A DNA stretch of 64,000 nt from Helicoverpa zea (Eukaryota; Arthropoda; Insecta; Lepidoptera; Noctuidae), in assembly GCF_022581195.2 (NCBI RefSeq), contig NC_061470.1, forward strand, positions 11,036,001 to 11,100,000, written 5' to 3'. The translations under genes and the position numbers were made by a program. Shown in pieces: positions 29,601 to 35,017 of the stretch; the first letter of the stretch is position 1; every line of letters begins with the position of its first letter. The notes beneath the pieces are model-generated. The model did no database searches and had not been told where the DNA came from. It saw only the letters and a list, made by a program, of their open reading frames with translations.

Positions 29601-30898
29601 AGGCGTCGGTTTTAATGAAGAAATTAACTGCTTTTTTCTGAGCAAAGTTTTTTACCTTATCTTCGCCAATCAAAACTTGGACGCATAATAAATCCTCGCA
29701 AGGTACAATTACCGCCACTGTAAGTCACCAAAACAATTATTTCACTAAGAAAATCTAAGAATACACACAAAAAATGTTAACACAAACAAACTTTTCTCAC
29801 TCAAACAAAGAAAAATGAAGTTAATTGCACTCGCATGCGCTGCGTCACGCGCATGCACGGCTTTAATCTGCCATACTGAGCGACTTGTAGACTCGCGCAC
29901 CCGCGTACTCGTATACGGCACATCGCTATAAGTGCGAAAGTGACGGAGATAATATTTCAAAGCCCGGTAAAAGCCGGTGCGAGTAAGCGAGATAGCTATA
30001 TGTAGATGATACAATTGATACAAATGCGCGTGTGTATGTTGTGTCACTGTGTGGGTGGCGTGGAATAGGTAGATTATTTTGTGTTATTTTGATGAGAGTT
30101 ACGCGCGCGAAGTTTGAAATAGTTTGCGTTTGATATTGATTCTTTATTGAGTGGCTTTTGGGCTTGTATGATATACCGCCACTGTCGCACACAGTCGCAC
30201 TCGGGGCAGCTGAGCGGCGGCCACTACGTGGCGTACTGCCGCAACCCGTCGGGCGCGTGGCTGTGCTACAACGACAGCTCGTGCCGGGAGCTGAGCGCGG
30301 CGCCGACGCCGCCCATCGACCCCGCCGCCGCATACCTGCTCTTCTACGAGCGACAGGGACTCGACTACGAGAGGTGAGCATACTAGGCATTACCTGGCGT
30401 AATCACTGTCACATTGCATTTTAAGCTGTGAAAAGTTCTGTTAAAATCGGGAGTATTTGAACGTCGAACGCTATCATCTAATTCTCCTTACTTTGGCCGC
30501 TAGTAAAGTACATAATAGCATCTGGTAAATAGCATTCAGCGTTACGTCTAATTCTTGAACTTGACACTTGACTTGTAAATGTTACATAATTGCCAACAAA
30601 TAGAATTAAAACCCCAAGCATCTTCAAGAATAAAATAAACTACGAGTCATTCTGTATATTATATCTTTTATGGTGTCCCTTTTTGATATCTAACATGATA
30701 AATGATGATGAGTGCTTTATTTTTCACACCCCCTCAATAACTTAATGAAGATTTAAAATAATGATGACTTGATTTTAAAATAATGAACTCCCCTCCAGGT
30801 ATCTTCCCGACATAACGGGTAAGGAGCCAGTAGTGAGAGACGCAGAGGTGCTGGATCCTGACGAGAACGACCTCAAGAAGATGTGCACTATAGTGTAG
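1837..30898 (+). CDS. Usp32: Ubiquitin carboxyl-terminal hydrolase 32 (USP32), 5'-partial, 23 exons
   Basis: Cysteine-protease deubiquitinase. The mammalian orthologue is membrane/Golgi-endosome associated and acts on endolysosomal substrates such as RAB7 (family knowledge). Exons: 1837-2132, 2408-2615, 6655-6849, 7239-7390, 7466-7606, 11957-12041, 12424-12539, 13916-14109, 14451-14574, 16309-16434, 17027-17239, 18745-18934, 19471-19585, 20035-20195, 20754-20785, 24163-24536, 24941-25135, 25834-26083, 26215-26349, 27485-27670, 28350-28769, 30195-30373, 30799-30898. All phases agree and give 1394 residues (numbered from the first full codon here). Domain order is EF-hand, DUSP, ubiquitin-like segment, then a USP domain split by long insertions, with catalytic Cys495, His1312 and Asp1329. 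The first 2 nt complete a codon from an exon outside the window, so about 260 N-terminal residues are missing by comparison with the vertebrate protein. Orthology is near certain; single boundaries could be off by a few nt. Confidence -1.
3430..3722 (+). mobile_element. tRNA-derived SINE (family 1)
   Basis: The head reads GACGACCTCGATGACGCAAT followed by a typical B box, GGTTCGATTCC, near 3484-3495, i.e. a degenerate tRNA gene with Pol III promoter boxes. A roughly 170-nt body follows (GCTTGTTGGCCGTGGTCTGG; TTAGCACCCATAACACAAG), and the tail carries three copies of TGTCCAGACATTA (to 3722). I recognise it as a common lepidopteran SINE. It lies in the 4-kb Usp32 intron, in the sense direction. 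Confidence -1.
4320..5390. repeat. Diverged repeat cluster with GCGAGCGAAGCGAGCGCGAA motif
   Basis: The motif GCGAGCGAAGCGAGCGCGAA and close variants, each followed by a T-rich run, occurs at about 4440, 4576, 4883 and 4976. The cluster is bracketed by segments rich in 'GCGCCCTGGGC' and 'GGCGCCC' near 4355, 5095 and 5270. It looks like the remains of one or more dispersed elements in the Usp32 intron. No coding potential seen. Confidence -1.
5435..5590 (+). mobile_element. Interspersed element, 'ccgggataaaata' family, fragment
   Basis: Shares TACCGGGATAAAATA, CAGCCTATGTTACTCGC, AATCGGACCAGT and the 3' end TTATAATATTACTATAGAT with copies at 28950-29135, 50440-50640 and partly 58615-58760. This is one of the most common lepidopteran dispersed repeats. 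The fixed 3' terminus suggests a retroposon 3' end, though I cannot name the parent. Confidence -1.
6655..12041 (+). CDS. Usp32: Usp32 exons C-F: DUSP domain
   Basis: Four exons: 6655-6849, 7239-7390, 7466-7606, 11957-12041. The domain starts at VLGWLRRAVQRG and runs through FWYLVAAEWWGSWLAY (the W-W core of DUSP domains), a variable Ser/Gly-rich loop, GPIDNKRLL, EGGHLRRDVTL and FELVPDALWRALALWYGG, then continues in the next exon with PPNSDVELELYPLHL. DUSP domains are about 120-residue protein-interaction modules found only in some USPs. The third and fourth exons are separated by the 4.35-kb intron that contains the 117-bp array. The array begins inside the third exon (7520), but the first, unmutated copy supplies the normal exon end and donor at 7607, so the encoded DUSP is intact if that donor is used with the acceptor at 11956. 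Confidence -1.
7506..11640 (+). repeat. 117-bp tandem array built from a Usp32 exon end plus its splice donor
   Basis: The regular array runs 7520..11640: 35 units of 117 bp plus a 26-nt partial unit ((11615-7520)/117 = 35). Each unit holds 87 nt of exon (29 codons of the DUSP domain, to PLPRQ), the donor GTACAC, and 30 nt of intron ending in CCACGTGA. By eye the units are identical except for one T-to-A change at 11415 (unit 34). The founding unit is longer: exon sequence from ACGTGA (7506) to intronic GTGCC (7630) is 125 bp, and all later units lack the 8 nt CGCTGGCG that follow ACGTGA. In the true coding frame the intron part ends in TGA, so retention would truncate the protein after PLPRQ by ten codons. 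Because 117 is divisible by 3, other frames stay open for more than 4 kb on both strands; those ORFs are artefacts. Not a CRISPR: there are no spacers. Confidence -1.
12160..12265 (-). mobile_element. LINE 3'-end fragment
   Basis: CACCCCAAAACGCCCCCTTC, ACCACTTCCTA and a segment ending CCCAGCAACACA match the element at 53330-53530, which carries a pentamer/hexamer A-rich tail on its left side. Orientation is therefore minus. It lies in the Usp32 intron between exons F and G. Confidence -1.
12424..14109 (+). CDS. Usp32: Usp32 exons G-H: linker and ubiquitin-like segment
   Basis: Exon G (12424-12539) encodes a Gly/Thr-rich stretch and then LAYTAAFSRLATVKQ, matching the conserved stretch after the DUSP domain. 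Exon H (13916-14109) encodes VCEFLCGALGLAREDMRVW, a Leu-rich core and LLLELRNPDLTWPEEIGAL. The last motif ('RNxDxTWPEE') is a hallmark just before the USP catalytic domain in the USP4/11/15/32 group, where this segment adopts a ubiquitin-like fold. Exon H is conspicuously GC-rich compared with the surrounding intron. The intron between them (12540-13915) holds two SINE copies and a decayed reverse transcriptase, described separately. Confidence -1.
12625..13150 (-). mobile_element. Two copies of a tRNA-headed SINE (family 2)
   Basis: A partial copy (12625-12740) and a fuller copy (12770-13150). On the minus strand the fuller copy starts with a tRNA-like head: box A TGGCCTAGTGGG and box B GGGTTCGATCC (near 13090-13145). 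The body includes ATGTTGGGGTCGGC, CTAACCGGATTCAGCTGAG, CCGGGCAACCCGATACCCC and GTCATTGAACATCC on one or the other strand. Other copies in the window: 17590-17840, 18941-19085, 25615-25785 and 43108-43405. Confidence -1.
13395..13790 (+). pseudogene. Decayed non-LTR reverse transcriptase fragment
   Basis: On the plus strand, 13402 onward reads HYAKGIFCDLS*AFDCVDHI, an RT motif (DLSKAFDxVDH) in which the Lys codon has become TAA. Further on, GVPQGFMMTSSLFIDLYH matches the GVPQGSxLGPLLF motif, and later WLYL with DADKTK matches the segment that follows the catalytic box; the YxDD region between them is missing. Frameshifts and stops show it is dead. Jockey/CR1-like by motif, low certainty on clade. 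It sits in the Usp32 intron before exon H. Confidence -1.
14451..14574 (+). CDS. Usp32: Usp32 exon I: catalytic Cys box
   Basis: The exon completes a split Ser codon, then encodes a basic stretch (RATERRETLIAPNLPG) and the USP Cys box GATGLHNLGNTCFMNAALQS. The nucleophile is Cys495 (codon 14548-14550), in the invariant NTCFMN context. The oxyanion-hole Asn is present five residues upstream (HNLGNTC). Acceptor GTCTTCAG at 14450, donor GTGAGT at 14575, both strong. Downstream, the intron to the next exon (14575-16308) carries a 1.4-kb DNA transposon. Confidence -1.
14781..16177. mobile_element. DNA transposon with 36-bp terminal inverted repeats
   Basis: Left end CTATAGTTCGGCCGTTCAGA and right end (reverse complement) CTATAGTTCGGCCGCTCAGA; similarity runs through GAATGCGTTYCTGACAC. 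The ends fit a TA target-site duplication (TA-TAGTTCGG...CCGAACTA-TA). No intact transposase. On the minus strand near 15090-15145 an acidic C-terminus (EDDDEDTTSSSSESESD, stop) may be the last exon of a lost transposase. A second, smaller inverted-repeat element (15230-15608) is nested inside. Located in the intron right after the catalytic Cys exon. Confidence -1.
15230..15608. mobile_element. Nested MITE
   Basis: Imperfect terminal inverted repeats: left CTCTACCTCACTGGGACGCC, right (reverse complement) CCTGCCTCATTAGGACGCC, each followed by a GACGTCGC-like stretch. The interior is rich in 'GGCGACG' and 'GCCATGGC' motifs and has no transposase. It interrupts the 14781-16177 transposon. Confidence -1.
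16210..16262. repeat. Fragment of the 'gaggaggttctcaattcg' family
   Basis: CCGACGAATTGAGAACTTCC and the following GGGAAGTTGGTTAA are the reverse complement of a terminus also present at 45890-45930 and 58235-58285. Probably one end of a lepidopteran dispersed element. Confidence -1.
16309..17239 (+). CDS. Usp32: Usp32 exons J-K: USP domain, QQD/QE block
   Basis: Exon J (16309-16434) encodes VWNTGPLTRYFNSGMHLYEV, NPLGTKGVLALRYGELCKE. Exon K (17027-17239) encodes VWSCSARSVAPLRVRWCVSR, then GGGQHDAQELLAWLLDALHE DLNR. The last motif is the USP QQD box; the QxDAQELL core that contacts ubiquitin is kept, while the usual first Gln/Phe is replaced by Gly-Gly. The end of exon K, GGRPDQ, continues directly into VVAAEAW of exon L, as in vertebrate USP32 (DGRPD-EVAAEAW), confirming the join. 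Exon K is highly GC-rich, with a run of Pro and Ala codons near its 3' end. Confidence -1.
17447..17495. repeat. Perfect hairpin, 20-bp arms
   Basis: AGTAGAATATTTGAGCAACC (17447-17466), loop of 9 nt, exact reverse complement at 17476-17495. It is embedded in a 230-bp segment rich in 'GGCTGC'/'GCAGCC' (17288-17515), suggesting the centre of a foldback or MITE in the intron after exon K. Confidence -1.
17590..17840 (+). mobile_element. SINE family 2, fragment
   Basis: Plus-strand copy of the family described at 12625-13150: TTTCGGATGGCACGTTAAAC, TTGAACATCCTTGGCAGTCG, GTAACTGGGTTGAGGAGGTC, CAACATGATTGGGAAAAGGC. Its uninterrupted stretch GCACTGGTACTCAGCTG (17760 region) is the empty-site comparison for the MITE at 43196-43331. 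Confidence -1.
18005..18620 (-). pseudogene. RTE-type LINE, C-terminal reverse transcriptase fragment, frameshifted
   Basis: Minus-strand reading gives PPITLNGTVLKQVSN, then after a frameshift FKYLGHWINENVADDMDMER ERRALSVRGNMLSRRF, SRDVKVTLFKSYCQTLY, a stop, and in another frame YNNAFRGMLGLPWRC, FQAVLRMRTASLWSRVKGS, DRVDGQMLRHW. The 'FKYLGH...ERERRALSVRGNMLxRRF' order is characteristic of RTE-clade reverse transcriptases abundant in moths. 5'-truncated and dead. It lies antisense in the Usp32 intron before exon L. Confidence -1.
18745..20195 (+). CDS. Usp32: Usp32 exons L-N: first zinc-finger half and USP insertion
   Basis: Exon L (18745-18934) encodes AAEAWEQHTSRNASIMTELF, GQLKSKVQCDTCG (first CxxC of the USP fingers subdomain, Cys648 and Cys651) and FDAFNMLSLPLPMESY. 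Exon M (19471-19585) encodes a ubiquitin-like insertion start, GSVPIKYGVRVNSEGTYLDL, then KKLSELCGL. Exon N (20035-20195) encodes LIVEVSGATIGRVLEDSAK, followed by CELYAYELP and an acidic DDDD tract. This arrangement of an inserted beta-grasp-like segment after the first CxxC matches USP32 and its relatives. All donors and acceptors are canonical. A diverged SINE copy follows exon L immediately in the intron. Confidence -1.
18941..19085 (-). mobile_element. SINE family 2, diverged fragment
   Basis: Begins within ten nucleotides of the Usp32 exon L donor. CAGTGTTTTACAAGGAGCGA and CAGTTACCCGGGCAACCCGA match the family; other positions have drifted. Confidence -1.
20754..20785 (+). CDS. Usp32: Usp32 exon O: 32-nt microexon with a second in-frame donor
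   Basis: This very short exon completes a Gly codon and encodes GWSMEPQQWAE before the strong donor GTGAGT at 20786. Reading continues open to a second donor, GTTAGC at 20846, which would add exactly 60 nt (20 codons, VSVGGGNTSSLCMPALFCFK) with no frame change. I chose the shorter form because its donor is closer to consensus. The segment lies in the poorly conserved USP insertion, so either isoform could be tolerated. Confidence in the exon is moderate because it is short; both neighbours need a one-nucleotide phase that it supplies correctly. Confidence -1.
22379..22811. mobile_element. Remnant of a transposon-like element with two divergent coding fragments (THAP on minus strand)
   Basis: On the minus strand, 22811-22620 encodes a start Met and HRCCGVPQCKNTSKTTPDKL, then RNKWLKLARRD and YFCEDHFD, the C2-CH spacing of a THAP zinc-binding domain, ending at a possible donor (GTAAGT). 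On the plus strand, 22379-22505 encodes MEPGFIKANSANLPRIDIIM, then FLASNKDFCSAEFRNVKTS, ending at its own donor GTAAGT; a similar N-terminal motif occurs, as I remember, in insect repeat-encoded proteins that carry a YqaJ-type nuclease. The two fragments converge, with no downstream exons found for either. Likely a deleted DNA-transposon copy; clade uncertain. Confidence -1.
23131..23268. repeat. Imperfect long hairpin, about 52-bp arms
   Basis: TGTACAAACGACAGCAAATC plus AACCTACCTCAATCTGTCAA on the left is matched on the right (reverse complement) by TGTACAGACGCCAACAGTC and AACCTACCCGAACCTGTCAA. Probably a small foldback MITE in the 3.4-kb Usp32 intron. It explains an otherwise tempting 97-codon open frame here. 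Confidence -1.
24163..26083 (+). CDS. Usp32: Usp32 exons P-R: long USP insertion with Cys-rich block
   Basis: Exon P (24163-24536) is a low-complexity, Ser/Pro/Lys-rich linker (SPPSTLYKHAVF, SSSPTLSVKSLNLKPSSPRL) ending in YLVAVHR. Exon Q (24941-25135) gives KQCRSDAYFLPWQRSRSSVF GVPLLV and a helical segment YARVWQQVARLLS. Exon R (25834-26083) encodes CDDSLGYEFPFRIRVV, then CARCAWPLLCRGCALPC, a cysteine cluster also present in the vertebrate protein (CAWC...CRGC...C), followed by a Thr/Ala-rich linker. The vertebrate protein carries the same order (IAVHR, FGMPLIV, CDDSMGY, FCRGC), so the joins are secure. The acceptor of exon P (AACAG at 24162) has a weak pyrimidine tract but is the one consistent with phase. 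Confidence -1.
25615..25785 (-). mobile_element. SINE family 2, fragment
   Basis: CCATGTTGGGGTCGTCTTCC, TCTAACCGGATGTAGCTG, CAGTGTTTTACAAGGAGCGA and GACTGGTGTCAGAC match the family. It ends about 45 nt before the Usp32 exon R acceptor. Confidence -1.
26215..27670 (+). CDS. Usp32: Usp32 exons S-T: second zinc-finger half
   Basis: Exon S (26215-26349) encodes LMLAIDWDPTALHLRYQS, nearly invariant in USP32. Exon T (27485-27670) encodes IDLASCLRAFTSCERL, then YHCAHCRSAQPATKKLQIWR LPPIL, the second CxxC of the zinc-binding fingers (Cys1140 and Cys1143), and joins in frame to IVHLKRF of exon U. The 3' part of exon T, its donor GTATGT (27671) and 23 nt of intron are duplicated immediately downstream (27694-27823). 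The first donor gives the conserved product; use of the second donor would add 130 nt and shift the frame. Confidence -1.
26397..26456. repeat. Perfect hairpin, 27-bp arms and 6-nt loop
   Basis: The left arm 26397-26423 (starting AGGCGAATACGTGTAGG) is repeated exactly as its reverse complement at 26430-26456, loop AGGACA. It begins 47 nt after the donor of Usp32 exon S. Confidence -1.
26815..27450. repeat. Dispersed-element remnants with paired termini
   Basis: TCTAGAGGATAAAAAC followed by TTTTGCACTCAGATATC occurs at 26818 and again at 27372. Between them are CGAGCATAGCGAGTGTTTC and 'GAATCCTGAGCGATAGCGAG', typical of a lepidopteran dispersed family. The direct terminal repeat suggests two copies or a nested insertion. 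No coding seen. Confidence -1.
27564..27823 (+). repeat. 130-bp tandem duplication of a Usp32 exon end and its donor
   Basis: Two copies (27564-27693 and 27694-27823) appear identical by eye. Each contains the last 107 nt of exon T, the donor GTATGT and 23 nt of intron. The second copy lacks an acceptor of its own. 130 is not a multiple of 3. Confidence -1.
27909..28001. repeat. Imperfect hairpin
   Basis: Left TTGAGTTCGATGAAAGAAAG and right (reverse complement) TTGAGTTTGATGAAAGAAAG, each followed by a CG-containing 'CGT..AGC' stretch. Likely a short foldback repeat in the intron after exon T. Confidence -1.
28350..28769 (+). CDS. Usp32: Usp32 exon U: LKRF motif and acidic/basic insertion
   Basis: The exon starts with IVHLKRFQYVNNKWIKSQK, the USP beta-strand motif (HLKRF) between the fingers and the His box, then FPFQDFDPTAYL. 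It continues into a charged linker: SESDSEEDEES followed by a Lys/Arg-rich KVERKRKGSVEVKGR. The end, KYRLYAVV, leads into the catalytic His box. Vertebrate USP32 carries a much longer insertion here, so the moth version (roughly 100 residues) is compact. The linker looks phosphorylatable and disordered; that is inference from composition. Codon use is visibly less GC-rich than in exons H, K and V. Confidence -1.
28950..29135 (+). mobile_element. Interspersed element, 'ccgggataaaata' family
   Basis: Starts ACTAGCTTCTGCCAGCGGTT and contains CACCTGCGTCCCGTGGGAAC, ACCGGGATAAAAAGTAGCC, CAAATCGGACCAGTAGTTTC, a run of AAAC repeats, and the terminus TTATAATATTAGTATAGAT. One of the best preserved copies; lies in the intron before the catalytic His exon. 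Confidence -1.
30195..30898 (+). CDS. Usp32: Usp32 exons V-W: catalytic His/Asp box and CAAX terminus
   Basis: Exon V (30195-30373) encodes SHSGQLSGGHYVAYCRNPSG, with catalytic His1312 (codon 30222-30224), then WLCYNDSSC, with catalytic Asp1329 (codon 30273-30275), and AYLLFYERQGLDYE. Exon W (30799-30898) completes RYLPDITGKEPVV and an acidic tail, and ends KKMCTIV followed by TAG. CTIV fits the CaaX prenylation pattern; vertebrate USP32 also ends in a CaaX box and is membrane associated, so lipidation is likely conserved. All three catalytic residues are intact, so the enzyme should be active. Confidence -1.
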
Positions 30899-33800
30899 GA
30901 CTATTGTGATAGCCGGCGCTGCAGGCTTCAGCGGTGAGAGACGCTCCGACCCGACCAGGTCTTTCAGGAACTTCGGCTCATGTAACAAACGGGACGTGAC
31001 GCGCTAATGTATAAAATATCAATGATTTGACCGTATAATTCGTCCATATCGATATATTTTTTGGCCATCGATAAAAATATCGATGTTGCTATTGTTTATG
31101 TTTTATGCCGAAAGCGAGATGTAAATGCATTTTAATATTTTTTATCGTTAGCACGGTTTGCGCTTGAGTTCATTATTTGTGAACGCATATTATACAGTGT
31201 TGCAATTGGTTAAGGCTTATATTCGTTTCTTCTTTGGATAGTGCCATAGCGCGTCGTGTCGCCAATTCGAGCCGATCGCAAGTAGGTGGCTTTATGAAAA
31301 AAATATGAACATTATGGCCCGAAGATTCGGTGTATAGTTTTGGAAATCTGAAATATAGAATAAAAAATACAATATAAAAATATTATATGTGGTCTGTCAC
31401 AGATTATGCATACAAACGGAATGCAACCGCGATGGGACCACGGAGAAACGCTCAAATATTAATTTTAATTAATTTAATTATTTTTACTACCTATTCGGGG
31501 TAGTAAATATTTATCTTTCAAATTATTATCGATAATTGATTTCTAATTACATTTATAACGTTCCAAATAATATTGTTTAATGAATGAATTTGAATGTGAA
31601 TAAATAATGGCACGTTTCAGTGGAAATATCAGTCATGTGCCATTATAAAATAATATATCTATACATTAAATCTCAGACGGCTATAACCGAATACCAAAAC
31701 TTCTATACACAAATTAAAATAATGTATTAATAATGTATTGCGTATAATCGAGAACAATGAAAATGAAATTTCTTTTTTATAATAATAATTTATGTAAATT
31801 ATGATGTTGATTTTATATGTTGAGGGTATGTCGTGGTAATGCAGGAAAATTCCATGATTGCACAGATAGGGAATACAGTTACTTTACTATTTATTCTTTG
31901 TGAAACCACAGAGAATTTAATAAATGTAATACTCATAAATATGTTAATGTATTGTGTTTATGCACATACGTACCGTCGATCGAGAAATTCAGTATTGAGT
32001 TTGTCAGAAAGAACTTTCAATTGCTGTAATTTGTCTTTAAAGGTGTACCTATGTATGAAGTTTTCAGTAGATTCGTTAAACCTTCTTATTGGCTACATTG
32101 AAAGTAGAAAATTAAGTATCTGTATTCTATAAAATCTGTGTTATTGTGGGAAAGTTAAAGTGTTTTGTTAGTTATGATTGCGTAGTTGTAATGCATTCCA
32201 CTGTTGGTTCATTTTAAGCGTTGGAGCAACATGCGGTCTGTCATGGTTCGAAGCTTTACAGCTAATTTGGGGGCACACTTGACAGCAATCTAATTTGAAC
32301 CTTAAAGAAAATATAATGCAGTTAAGTGTGCAGCCATTCTTATTATAAATTATGTTTTTTATTATATGATAAGGTTGGCAACGCATCTGTAAATATGTTT
32401 CGTTGGTAATACATACCAGTGCGGTTTCTTGAACGACTCTAGTGTTAAATAAGTCAGGACAAGTGTGATATTGTTTTCTGTTATTAAAATTTATTAGTTT
32501 TTATTGGTGTATTTGCCTTATAAGTGTTTATGGGTGTTCTGTGGCTTGCTAGCGTGAATATTGTGACCATGTGTCAAAATTGACAGTTTGTTCCACCATA
32601 TTGGATTTCGTTTAAGTGTCAAAACTGACAGGACGGCCATATTGGATTTTCTATGACGTTTCATGTAATTATTCAGTATTCAGCTATATAAGCCTATTTC
32701 AAGCATATTTGAGATTATGATTTCCAAGTATGTTGTAACAGCTTATTTTAGGTTCATGGTAAATAATATTTACGCTAGTAACTACGGCATAACGTTGTCC
32801 AACCGTAAGTTTTGTTGTACCCAAATATTTGCGCGAACAAAACAAGCGCGTCGCCCCGTGTCGCCTGTTACGTTAATAATGGAGACTGATGTGATGTAAT
32901 ATATAAACGTGATGTGCTATATTTTACTCATTGGAATATTTTGTATTTAATATTATTGTAGATAGTCTGCGTTTAACGTGTTTTGTACCAGATACAAAAA
33001 AATATTGAAGGCATGTTTGCAAATGCAAAATTAATAGGTAGGGCTATTGTCTATTTCTAGATACTGTCCATGTTTTATCTATTTTGGCTTTCTCTTCTAA
33101 GTTTCTTTACTTATGTGTAGTGTGAATTTCCTTTTAATTTTGGTACAGAACACGCTGAACGTTAATAAAATAATATATTCTTCTAGCGCGGAAACTATTT
33201 AGTGTTATAATAATACGTGTTATTGGCGGTTTTGTGTTGAACGCGATTGTTGACTACTGTCGATATAACGCCGGTGCTTCACGTCTGCGCACGCGCATGA
33301 GCGTGGAAACTCTTGCGCAGAGGTGAGGGACCGGCGCTACGCGAGCTTTGGCATCGAAACAGCTCACTATAATTATCTTTTTTATAATTATTATTGTAAT
33401 TATCGTACGGCTTAGGGCACAATGTCGTGATGCTTAATAAATTCTAGTGAGATACGATACATAAGTATTAGACACATACGTTTAAGTAATATATTATTAT
33501 TATTGATATTATGAGCCGGTGTGCACGATCCTAGTTAATCTATTAATATAATTTCTATACAGTTTATTCGAAATAATTTAAATGAAAAGTAGCTTTTGTA
33601 ACGCGACATTTATTTAGCAAACGCTACCAATGTGGGTAGTTGTAATATTGTAAGCTGAGGACTAGTAGTGTGGTTCTCGCTGATTTAGTCGATATTTTTA
33701 TTTATTTGATCGTGTGCACCAAATAATTTTGTTATTTTAGTGTAATACGTACTACTGTGACCGTGTCTTATGAACCTTATGTTCAACCAATAAGGTTGAA

Positions 33801-34115
33801 AATTGTCAGCATTGGTCATAGTAGTACATATGCCCCCGCGCCCTGATGCGTCCACAGGGAGTCCGCGGCCTGTATGTAAGTGTTCGCGGCGAGGTGCCAT
33901 CGCTCCAGTTTCCTCTATACCAAAGCACTTCCTCACTTTGTCCCAAGCTTTACAAACTTCACCTGTCGCCGTCATACTCGATGTTTCACTAGCTTCTGTA
34001 AAGATGGCGCTGATTGTACTGGAGTCCAAGCCTACTGGCTGCTGTATCAGATTGTTATCCAATTAAGTATTTTGAATATCCCTGTGCAATAAAGAATTTC
34101 TTTTGTATGTATTTC
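30899..34115 (+). other. Usp32 3' untranslated region (probable extent) and poly(A) signals
   Basis: AT-rich sequence without a convincing coding region. Candidate poly(A) signals AATAAA occur at 31359, 31599 and 34088. The last is followed within 20 nt by a T/G-rich stretch (TTTCTTTTGTATGT), the best match to a full cleavage site, and lies just before the convergent gene's own signal. Long and short 3' UTR forms are both possible. The segment around 32575-32665 contains two short 'CCATATTGGATTT' repeats also seen at 28162, probably remnants of an interspersed element. Confidence -1.
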
Positions 34116-34193
34116 TGGGTATCATTTAAACCTTAACCATCATATAGAAAACAAAAAGTAACACACACAGAATCTGTATAAAAACCATTTATT
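34088..34193. terminator. Convergent poly(A) signals of the two genes
   Basis: AATAAA on the plus strand at 34088-34093 and TTTATT (AATAAA on the minus strand) at 34188-34193 face each other about 95 bp apart. They would end the Usp32 transcript and the GMC oxidoreductase transcript respectively. Assignment is by position and motif only. Confidence -1.
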
Positions 34194-35017
34194 TCATAAA
34201 AAACTCGACTTATCTCATAACTAACATAAATTATACACTCCCAAAAAATATAGCACCGATTGTAAATATCGTTCACTAGCTCACTGGTGCAATTATTTTA
34301 TCTTCAAGTGTAGACTTAATTAACTGGACAGAATTAACATACAAATAAATACTAATTTGTACAGCAACGCATTGCGTTCACAAGTTATAATAATACCTAA
34401 GTTATGTCACAGGATATAGTTACAACCAGAAAATATAATATTGCTATTAAAATAAATTAATTTTATATACTCTAGATGTCATTTCAGAAGGAAATGTCAA
34501 TTCTAGAATATTTCTTGGTCTAACAAATATTTACATAAATATATTTTAGTGAATTGCATGAAACAGAGAGACCTTATTTAAATTGAGTGAGTTTACCTTA
34601 TAAACATTTTCTTTACAATTTGTCTTTAACAATAAACAGTACAGAAAAGGTTCAAAAGATAAGTAGTAACTGAACCTGTGACATGTTGAGAGCTTAACAG
34701 TTAAATATTTACACTATGTCTAGCCAACTAAACTACAGCAGTTTTGAGAACCTATTATCACACCTTAAAGTCATACAGATTTCAGTTTGAGAGGGTAATT
34801 AGTAAGGAAACTGGTAAATGAGAGATGTAAGGGAGAAATGGCGGGGAAATGGGTAGAGGGAAATTAATTGGGGAAGGAAAAATGGACGGGTAACAACAAT
34901 TTCCTTGGGCAATTGAGAGGGACTAGAGGCATAGACGGGACTAAAGGACAATCCACATGGAAAACTGTATCACTTTAAGATATAATACACTTCTGTTGTG
35001 TGGTGGGGTGTGAGAGG

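Noticed and set aside
29309..30047. Short open frames in the intron before the catalytic His exon
   Set aside because: No conserved motif, no matching phases, and the exon U to V join is already fully explained.
31359..31364. AATAAA as the definitive Usp32 poly(A) site
   Set aside because: Possible short 3' UTR form, but the downstream context is A-rich rather than G/T-rich; the site at 34088 is better, so neither is asserted alone.
33685..34062. 125-codon minus-strand open frame (and plus-strand shadows)
   Set aside because: No recognisable motif or splice context; it overlaps the likely 3' end of the Usp32 transcript. Kept as non-coding unless transcripts show otherwise.
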